Source: Cryptomeria japonica (Eukaryota; Streptophyta; Pinopsida; Cupressales; Cupressaceae). Taken from it: DNA of 64,000 nucleotides. How positions within the stretch are numbered: position 1 is the first letter of the stretch; the number at the start of each line of letters is the position of its first letter. The DNA lies in assembly GCF_030272615.1 (NCBI RefSeq), contig NC_081412.1, forward strand, positions 22,102,432-22,166,431. The letters are read 5' to 3'. Of this stretch, positions 56,096 to 64,000 are shown piece after piece. Below the pieces are notes generated by a model. It did not search any database. It worked only from the letters and a program-made list of their open reading frames with translations, and was not told the origin of the DNA. Both the position numbers and the translations under genes were made by a program.

Positions 56096-56460
56096 GTTGA
56101 AAACTTGGAGGAATTGATTATGTGTTGCATTGATGTTTTGTTATTGATGTCAACATAGCTATTTTGGATGCTTTACCGACACCTTTCTAGTCCCAGTAGG
56201 ATGTTTGGTTTCTGGTTGGTTTGGATCTGGCATGATCCGGTATGCTCCGGTATGATTTGATTATGAAATTGGCTTACTCGTGTTCATATTCAGTTAGTTG
56301 GTTTTGGTATGGTGATCGGATGCTATCATGTTTGCTTGGAAGCTTGGTTTGTGGTTCCGGTGAGGGTTTCACCGGCAGAGCTTTGATGAAAATCTTTGAG
56401 GTCAAGTGCACAAAGATGGTGGTCAAAAAGGGGGGTATAAGTGGACACTTTTTTTTTTGA
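56096..56460 (+). repeat. Possible LTR start fragment
   Basis: Begins TGTTGAAAACTTGGAGGAATT and has GATCCGGTATGCTCCGGTATG microduplication; LTR-like in style, with no partner or primer site seen. Confidence 0.25.
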
Positions 56461-57770
56461 AATCAGGTGAACCTAAACTTGGAGGCAAAATTTAAAATCA
56501 TCCACTCAAGATATGAAGATAATCAAAGAACAAATATTGTAGTACTTTGAATATAGTCTCCAAACTACTAAACTTTTTCAAAATTGGATAAGATTAAGGG
56601 GGTCAAATACTTCGCGCATGAAAAACAGACTTGATTTTTTCTAAAAAACATAACATTGTGTCTGACGTGTGCATCAAAAAAGTCATAGTTAGATTTAGTT
56701 AGATTTAGTATCTCTTCCAAGTATCCGAACTTGTCCTTCTCAAGCAACTAGAAGGGTTTTTGGCCTCTAAAAACAAGGTATTTAGTAAGGATTTCTGTTA
56801 AGCATTACTCCTTGATGTCATGCAGGCATGATTGAGACATTAAGCCCATCAAGATACCAAACAAATGTAGTCGCGCAAGCACGATTTAGACCAAGAGGCC
56901 CTACTTAGATGTTGATATGAGAAAGAGTTCAAGGGTCATCACTTCCCAAGTAACTGCAATTCCCACGTAACACTTCCTTCAAAGCTTTCGCTCATCAGGT
57001 ATTTTTTTATAGTGAGTTAGAATGCCAAGGAATTCTAGCCGTACTCACTTTGGGTCGTTCCCTTCTCACGATTATCACTTGCTTGCTAAAGCAAAGTGGT
57101 CGGGAAGGCAGGCCCTCTAATGGAGACAAACAATCAACAACACAAGCATGGTATCGAAGATCTGGATTTCTGATCACCCTATGAATGATGAGAGCATACT
57201 CTCCTACTCCAATGTCATACTTAACAAACAAAGCAAACAAGGGTTCATTTCCACCTATTTATAAATCACTAAGTGCCTAATTAAAAATCTCAAACACACA
57301 ATTTGGTTGTTTCTCCAAGGCAACCTGCAAAACACATGTCAGAAGTTTGATTTGTTGTCTTTGACCATCGAATCTGCATAGCACATGTTAGTAGTTTGAT
57401 TTGTAGTCTTTGTCATGCATATGCCAAGATCCTGCACAAATAATTAGTACCAAAATCCACAGCACAGATGATCTGATTTATGAAAACTAAATATAAAATT
57501 TCAGTCCACTTTGAGAAGGCATAACTTTCTCATCCTAGCTCCGAATTGCAAACCGTTTGATGCGTTGGAAAGGTATTCAAATAATCTAGAACCAAATTTC
57601 GGAAACATCACACCATATTTGTCCAGAAATGCACCGAAGACCCTCAAAATTGCAATTTACTAAAACATATAAAATTTTGGAAAAATTAGATTTCAATATT
57701 TTCCCAATTTAATCCTGATCAACAGAAAACAGAAAGCAAAAACTGCATTTTCACCTCTGTTCTGGACTTT
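56461..57770. other. Spacer, nothing recognised
   Basis: A minus frame at 57240-57007 is open for 77 codons without motif. No gene is supported. Confidence 0.4.
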
Positions 57771-57892
57771 ACACAGGCGCAGAAGTTAGGACACAAGCGC
57801 AGGATGTCTAACACAGGCGTAGAATGTTTCAACACAGGCGCAAGATGTTTCAACACAGGCGCAGAATGCTTCACACAGGCGCAGGAGTGTCC
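57771..57892. repeat. 20-21-bp minisatellite, six units
   Basis: Units begin ACACAGGCGCAGAA or a close variant at 57771, 57791, 57811, 57832, 57853 and 57873. On the minus strand it gives a seven-residue periodic string (APVLKHS-like), a consequence of the 21-bp period and not evidence for a protein. Confidence 0.88.
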
Positions 57893-58008
57893 AGAATGCA
57901 CTGCACGGCCCTGTCTTTGAGTTTTTGACCTGCAAATCAGCTTAGAAGCACTCCAAAACACAGTAAGATGGTTAGAAGGTTAGTATTCACGTCGGGTTCA
58001 CTAGTTAA

Positions 58009-59354
58009 TGTAGCGTAGAAATTAGGAATCATCAAAACATAAGTATATCAATCAAAACACAAGACATGATAACTCAATCATAAGAGCACTCATTGCAATG
58101 AACCTAATCCTAAGCACACTCAATAGAGGCATCAAAACAAAGCATTCAAAATGAAATATTATGCAAACTAGATGATGAATTGAATACTCCTTCCATGCGG
58201 CTCCATTGTTGTTCTTTCCTCTTCAATGGGTTTGTGGATCTCACCTACAAGTGCACATACAATTGAAAGCAAGATTGATGAAAAGCTCAAGAGTACTAGA
58301 AGCGTAAGTTCGATAGTTTGATAGAAAATTCGGATTCGGGATTAGAAGGGTTTGATTGAAGAAAATCATCCAATTTATAGAAGAATTGGAGAGATGACAA
58401 GATTAGCATGATAGTGATTTGAATGGAAATTCAAATCAAGAATAGCAAAGTTATGACATATCTATGACAAATTGCTATGCAAGGCTTATGACAATTCATG
58501 ACAAATTTCTATGTCAAGAATTTATGACATTTTATGACATTTTATGACAAATTCTATGACAAATTTCTATGTCAAGAATTTATGACAATTTATGACAAAT
58601 TCTATGACAAATTTCTATGTCATTGCCATAAATTTAGGAGAGAAATAGGTGGAAATTGAATTTAAGAATTAAGAAATTAGAAAAATTAGAAAAAGAGGAA
58701 TTAAGAAATTAGAAATTAGGAAATTGATGAAAATTAGAAATTAGGTAAATTAATTAATAATTTGTCATTTATTAATTAATTTACAAGGAGGAATAATTAG
58801 CCAATTAAATGAACATTTAATTGTAATGAGAAGACTTAGGATAAATAAGTAATTTATTAATCCTAAAGGAGAAAATGATAAGCAAGGTTAAATGATGAAA
58901 TCACGAAGCCCTAAAGAGATGAATTAGCAATGAGAATGACAATTAGGTCTTGACAAAGGATAGTTGATATCGATTCAATCATGATTTTGAATTGATAAAT
59001 GACCAATGTGACAAAATGATTTGATTGAAATTGGTTGACAAAAATCAATGACAAATTGACCAAATTGACATGATTGAAAAAGGACAAGGATCGATGACGA
59101 ATCGATCGCAATATGACAAGATTGACAAGGACAAAGATCGACCAAAATCATGATTAAAGATTGCTATCGACAAGACCTAATTCAAAAGCGAAACAGATGA
59201 AGAATGCAGAAGAATGACTCGATGCTCGCAAATGATAAAGATCAAGTGCGTGACATAGGAGAAATGTTAATGCGACGCAAAAACCTAAAATGAGGCAATG
59301 CGCAAATGTTAAAGTATGACTTCCGCAAGCGTTGACCATTTTTGGGTGTCTACA
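58009..59354 (-). mobile_element. Solo LTR (copy B), same family as the insert in LINE2
   Basis: Minus-strand start TGTAGACACCC (59354), end CGCTACA (58009). TTAA stands on both sides (58005-58008 and 59355-59358) as a possible 4-bp target duplication. Alignable with 17492-18929 along its whole length: both have CTTGCGG near the start, the GATTGA/GACAAATTGAT-rich block, the TATGACAAATT array, TATAAATT (here 58372-58379) and GGTGAGATCCACAAA-type sequence downstream of it. No coding frame. Confidence 0.75.
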
Positions 59355-59825
59355 TTAACATGTTACAAAATTTATACCTCAGGCATCGAAGTTGCAACTG
59401 TAGTAATTGTAGGAGGAGTATGGGATATTGTTGCTGCATCCTAAAATGCTTAGTATTTGTCTCAATTTAAATTGATGCATAAATGAAAATTCATTTATGT
59501 AATTACAAAGTTAAATTGACTGATACATAAAATGTTATGAATTCAAATCAACACACATGTGTCTGTCGCCGATGGGCAAACACCATGTCTGTCAACTCCT
59601 CTGTCAGTGCCAAATCCTTAGTCGTGCGGGCCTGACATCTACTCCCACAAATTGTTCACGAATGAGATGTGGATCCATCTACAATAGTCGCGTCATCTGT
59701 CCCTGAGCATATCCTCGAGCAACTGACACACATATGTTGATTGGGCTCTCTGTCACCATCTGGAGCAACTAATGGCTCATCATCCAGTACAAGAGGCACT
59801 AATACATTTGGACTAGATTTTCGAC

Positions 59826-60015
59826 TGAGGTTTCCGACGGAGAAGGTATATTGTGGCCAAATTTGATTTTTTTTGAAAAAATGTCTGCATTCATCATAAT
59901 TCTGACGGAAATTACCCATTTGGTTTCGACGAAGAAGGCATTAGCAATGAGAATTTTCTTTTTTTCAAAAAAGTGCTCGAGTTCGTTGTAATTCCGACGA
60001 TAGCGGGCATTACAA
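59826..60015. repeat. Diverged ~95-bp tandem duplication
   Basis: Two units share the pattern TTTC-GACG-AGAAGG, TTTTTTTGAAAAAA or TTTTTTTCAAAAAA, and GTAATTCCGACG or ATAATTCTGACGG. It accounts for the two short, mutually out-of-frame minus-strand frames here; I do not call a gene. Confidence 0.5.
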
Positions 60016-60228
60016 AATTAAAAAAAGAGGCGGGGAATTCATTTGTGAAATGCAATCCCGCATAGGCATTCGTGGTGACTTCAACCCCCAAGAACATCAA
60101 ACCCACGTCGAAGGCAATCCCACGTAGGAGGTAGATTCAAATTGCCCTAGTTTTGAATTTCATGTTGCAAAAAATATACATGTGGTGGTTAATTGTCCAA
60201 GTTTAATCTCGTAAAACCATAGAACTAT

Positions 60229-61016
60229 GATTGATGAGTGAGCATTCAATTTTGTATCAGCAATCCCTTCCTCTCATATACGCGCGTGTTGATTGTTCAC
60301 ATGAGATCACATCTCTTTGTGGAATCATATCAAACAATTCAGGAGCCTTGTCCATGTTTCCACATTTTGCATTCATGTCAAGTAGGGCATTTGCAAGTAC
60401 AACACCTAACAAAATTCCTCTATCCATTATGCTTTGATGGATGTCCATACCCTATTCCAAAGCTCCCATTTTTGCACAGGCAGGGAGGATGCTGGAAAAG
60501 GTTGTGGAATTTGGCTTTATGCCTTCCAATTTCATTTGCTTGAAAGTGTCTAAAGCCTTTTCGACAAATCCATTTTTTGCATATCCAGCAATCGTTGCAG
60601 TCCATGAGACAACATTTCTTTCAAGTATTCTATCAAACAGTTCACGTGCCTTGTCTATGCTTCCACATTTTGCATACATGTCTACCAGGGCAGTTACAAC
60701 TACAACATCTGACAAAATTTCTCTATGATTTATGCTTCGATGAATGTCCATACCCTGTTCCAAATCTCCCATTTTGGCACAGACAGGGAGGATAGTAGCA
60801 ATGGTCGTGGAATTTGGCTTTACACCTATCGATTGCATTTGCTTGAAAGTTTCTAAAGCCTTCTCAACAAATCCATTTTGTGTAGTTGCAACTACATCTG
60901 ATAAAATTCCTCTATCTTTTATGCTTTGATGGATGTCCATACCCTGTTCCAAAGCTCCCATTTTGGCACAGGCTGGGAATAGGCTGGCAAACGTAACTAA
61001 AGAAATGCAATGATCA
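60229..61016 (-). pseudogene. PLS-type pentatricopeptide repeat (PPR) gene fragment
   Basis: Organellar RNA-binding family. The minus frame reads consecutive PPR units: PACAKMGALEQGMDIHQSI, TALVDMYAKCGSIDKAREL, VVSWTATIAGYAKNG and FVEKALDTFKQMKLEGIKPN, the P, L and S repeat styles of the plant PLS subfamily. Only about 250 codons survive, with no start, no E/DYW end and a deletion in one unit (DVVATTQNGF, where about 40 residues are missing). The last unit is degenerate (NAKCGNMDKAPELFD). The frame is otherwise open for the central 169 codons, so decay is recent or it was copied recently. Confidence 0.88.
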
Positions 61017-62565
61017 GCTCCAAAGACATCAAACCACTACTAACAAAACCGAGAGTCTAAAATATGATAGGGAATAGTGTGAGCTGTCCTGAAATAAAAT
61101 ATTTTATTTTCAATTTCAACTAAAACATAATTACTCAGCCATTTAATGTTATTAATAAGTGTTTAATTTATGAAAGAGATAAATGGTTGGCCACAAGTAC
61201 ATGAGTTACTAAATGCACACAAATAAGTGAATTTGATATTCAAAACTATCTACAATGAATTCAAATCTTGTCCATTAGTCATTTATGTTTGCAATAAGCA
61301 TCTTTCTTTGTTTTTCTTAATCTTTATTCATACTTATGTGCATATTTCACATTCTATAATTAGGATATCAATTGCTATGGCTGAACACTAGCATGATGTT
61401 TGTGTTGTAGTATAGATGCGTGGAAACATAATTATGGGATTGTTATATTATAGAGATCATAAATCTAGATATCGCATATTAGTTCTAGCTCTTCTTGGAT
61501 TGAGTCTAAAGTTGACATACAGTCATAAAGCCATTATTAGCAGATCTATCCATTTCTAGTTAAGACAATTGAGAAAGTCATTTTGATATTGAGAGTTTCT
61601 TATCTGTTTACCTATTGATCATTATTAAGCCATAATATTTAGGTCTATTTATCTCTCTTGCAAAACCTCTGTAAGTGTCCTAGATTGTCCCTACTACTCA
61701 CTCTTCAATTCAGAAAAATGGAGTTCTAAAGATTTGTTGCACAAGATGGTGTTGAACGTATCAACAAGGCTAGCATGGAAGGCATGTTCAAGCTTCCACT
61801 TGTACAACTTACAACAAATGATTTGTTTATAGAAGAAATTCTTGAAATAGGGATACAATCGAAAGACAAGTAAGTACATACAAACCTCCTCAGTTGAAAG
61901 TAAAATCTGTGTATAAAAAGAGTACATTGAATCCCAATCCATAAACACAATAGAGATACCAATGGAGACTTAATTGGATGTACCGTGTTGCACCAAAGTT
62001 GTTAGAGTATGCTAAGCTAGTACATAATGTTTCGTAAAGACACATTAGTATTGTACCTAGATCATTATCTACCAAAACTAACTATAGTAATCCTTTTGAG
62101 GATTCATTTCATTGTGCTAGATCTTCATTTAGTTCCACTTCTTGTTGGAGAAAAGAACAGTTATTTCTTGAGGTAGATGAATATCCCATCAAAAAAGGAC
62201 AAGACCCTTTCTAGAATATAACAAATTCTACTCCAACAAAAGATCATGGGGGTTTCACTAGAGATATTGAATAAGAGATAGACTTCTACTGCTACATTAA
62301 AAGCATTGGCATGTTCTTCATTTATTGATGTAAACTCTCTGTGATGCCACAACAACCAACAAAGGTGTAAAAAGTTGTTTGCAATGCATGGATTTTTAGG
62401 ATTGTCCTTTGAGAAAACAAAATTAAAGTATGGAAGCAGGATCTGCCAGCTCCTGAGGGAATCTTGATGAAAAATAGCTGTAAATTATTGGGGCGAGCTT
62501 ATATGCAAAAACTCATGCTTCCTGATGGGTTTATGTACAGAAATAAGCACGAATTAAGTGGTAAA
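61017..62565. other. Spacer, no gene recognised
   Basis: Minus frames near 61.7-62.08 kb and 62.16-62.36 kb are short and without motifs that I recognise. CACTACTAACAAAACC at 61034 resembles the end of a CACTA transposon (see findings). Confidence 0.35.
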
Positions 62566-62928
62566 GGGGCTTCTAGAAACAAGAGGGACAAAGAGGCAGT
62601 GGAAGTGAAAATTTTTGGTGTTGTGTCTGCTCCATCTTAGGATGGGAATGGCGAAGGTGCTATAAGAGGAGCTGAGAAGGGTGTTGGAAGAAGTGGGGGT
62701 GTTTACATTCCCCCATTTAAGCTGGCTCAAATGATGAAAGATGTGGAAGACAAGAGCAGTGTGGAAAACCAGCACATGACATGGGATGCCCTTCGGAAGA
62801 GTATCAATGGGTTAGTAAACAAGGTAAATGCATCTAACATCAAGAACATCATTCCAGAGTTGTTTGCAAAGAATCTCATCCGTGGGAGGGGTCTATTTTG
62901 TAGGTCTTGTATGAAATCCCAAATGGCA
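62566..62928 (+). pseudogene. Fragment of pre-mRNA splicing factor CWC22 (MIF4G region)
   Basis: CWC22 is the spliceosome protein that recruits eIF4A3 for exon-junction complex loading. The plus frame reads GGVYIPPFKLAQMMKDVEDK, TWDALRKSINGLVNKVNASN, IIPELFAKNLIRGRGLFC and RSCMKSQMA, the start of the conserved MIF4G domain. An in-frame TAG at 62638-62640 lies upstream of it. Homology stops right after QMA, where the family continues SPGFTDVF; no GT donor is present there. So this is a broken partial copy, probably one former exon or a captured piece. Confidence 0.85.
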
Positions 62929-63157
62929 TTTATAGTTCTATACTTGATAGGTAATGGATAAATAGTGTTAGGAGGAGAAAATATTGAAGGCCAAGTGCAG
63001 ATTGTGATAATACTAGATCAATGAATCCTGTTATTTATTGAGTATTTCTTGTTTTCCATGTTGTGTGATGTACCATAAGAAAACTAGAAATCTAAATTCA
63101 ATAAGATGCTTTGTTCAATGATGATAATTTCTATTTTCTTGCTTGTGAAGAAAGACC

Positions 63158-64000
63158 ATGTCAGACAATATCAACGAACAAAAAAATAAGGAGACAATTG
63201 CTAGATTGTGGTCTAACTTGAAAAGAAAAGGTGATGGAAAATGTTATTGTCCGTGCAAAATTTGTAAGGGGTTAAAGACTAGAAGACTTCTAATCAAAAC
63301 AATGAAGAAACATTGTAGGCTACATGGTCACATTGAAGGTGGACATGATTATCATCCATTGGTAAGTTTTTCATTATATCATTTTGACAATTTATATACA
63401 TAATAAATCACATGATGATGAGATCATGATCATGGTTTATTTATGTATATCAATTTTATATAGGTCGAACACCCCGGAGCACATGGTATGGATCAACACA
63501 ACCCTGAGAATATGGTTTTCAAAGTGGATGAACATGGAGGTTTGAATATTGAAGCTGAAGATAATGATCCCATGGAAGATGACGATCATGAACCAAAAAA
63601 CACAATTGAAGAGTACAAATACATTGATCCATGACTCATTTAGTACTCGCACAGCTGATCATGATGATGAAGATGACCTTGATGTTGTTCATGATGTCCC
63701 TCTACTTGAGAAGGCATCTGAGGCCCTTTATGAAGGCTCACAGGCAACTCTTCTCTTCGTTGTATTGTTGTTGGTGAACTTGAAGGTTATGAATGGTTTA
63801 TCCAACATAACAATGTCACGTATGTTAAGGCATGTCATATATGACATAATAAACTATGAATCATGTTGTACCATTAATATTATTTATTATAACAAATTAT
63901 ATTTTGTTGTTGTAGATTGATAGGTGAGTTTTTGTTACCACCATCAAATATTCTACCTCGCTCATACCGAGAATTATCTGTCGTTATGAAAGATATTGGA
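63158..64000 (+). mobile_element. CACTA (En/Spm) transposase gene, 5' part, runs off the window
   Basis: DNA-transposon transposase of the TNP2 type. Exon 1 (63158-63361) encodes CYCPCKICKGLKTRR followed by KKHCRLHG, the Cys/His pattern of the N-terminal transposase-associated domain. A GTAAGT donor and TATATAG acceptor join it in phase 0 to 63464 (VEHPGAHGMDQ). Downstream, KASEALYEGSQATLLFVVLL, NLKVMNGLSN, LLPPSNILPRSYRELSVVMK match the family order. A TGA at 63632-63634 and a change of frame near there suggest a frameshift; another intron probably lies at about 63820-63915. The C-terminal catalytic part is outside the window. Confidence 0.75.

Noticed and set aside
57719-57961. Minus-strand frame with heptad-like APVLKHS repeats
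   Set aside because: The periodicity comes directly from the 21-bp minisatellite; no start context or homology supports a protein.
59656-60106. Two overlapping minus frames that might be one frameshifted gene
   Set aside because: A diverged tandem duplication explains both openings, and no domain was recognised.
60229-61016. A working PPR gene
   Set aside because: It lacks N- and C-terminal regions, has a deleted unit and degenerate last repeat.
62566-62928. A working CWC22 gene
   Set aside because: An in-frame TAG lies upstream, the homology stops after QMA without a splice donor, and the rest of the MIF4G and MA3 domains is absent.

Overview
The window is plant nuclear DNA. Evidence: two intron-containing genes of plant families (an NRT1/PTR transporter and a BES1/BZR1 transcription factor), three plant L1-type LINEs whose ORF2 ends in an RNase H domain, LTR retrotransposons primed by initiator-Met tRNA, a CACTA-type transposase and PLS-type PPR debris. 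Gene density is very low, introns are long and transposons are nested, which suggests a large seed-plant genome, possibly a gymnosperm. That last point is inference; the species cannot be read from the sequence.

Layout. 1-4.6 kb: AT-rich DNA with a pyrimidine tract and no gene. 4.7-14.1 kb: an apparently intact five-exon NPF transporter gene on the minus strand. Its 5.9-kb third intron holds a decayed LINE (LINE1) sitting inside a tandem pair of tRNA-derived SINE units, and its first intron holds a nested tandem duplication. 15.1-23.8 kb: LINE2, minus strand, interrupted by a 1.4-kb solo LTR. 24.5-27.1 kb: a short plus-strand LTR element without recognisable gag-pol. 27.1-32.2 kb: AT-rich spacer, a large CT-rich tract and a small promoter-like patch. 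32.7-33.9 kb: a two-exon BES1/BZR1 gene, minus strand, with a TATA motif; about 260-630 bp upstream of its ATG lies a SINE split by a 203-bp MITE. 34.7-49.6 kb: LINE3, minus strand, bounded by a perfect 14-bp target duplication and split by a complete two-LTR gypsy chromovirus relative with a 5-bp target duplication. 49.6-59.4 kb: old LTR fragments, minisatellites, a CT tract and a second copy of the LINE2 solo LTR. 60.2-61.0 kb: a PPR pseudogene. 62.6-64 kb: a fragment of the splicing factor CWC22 followed by the start of a CACTA transposase that runs off the window.

The best candidate for something undescribed is LINE3. Between its RNase H and its 3' terminus, and inside its own target-site duplication, it carries a third open frame of about 530 codons that I cannot assign to a standard LINE protein. 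A second pattern covers all three LINEs and the gypsy element: nearly every in-frame stop is TAG, mostly where the family would have CAG, as expected for deamination of methylated CHG cytosines. The two host genes lack such stops.
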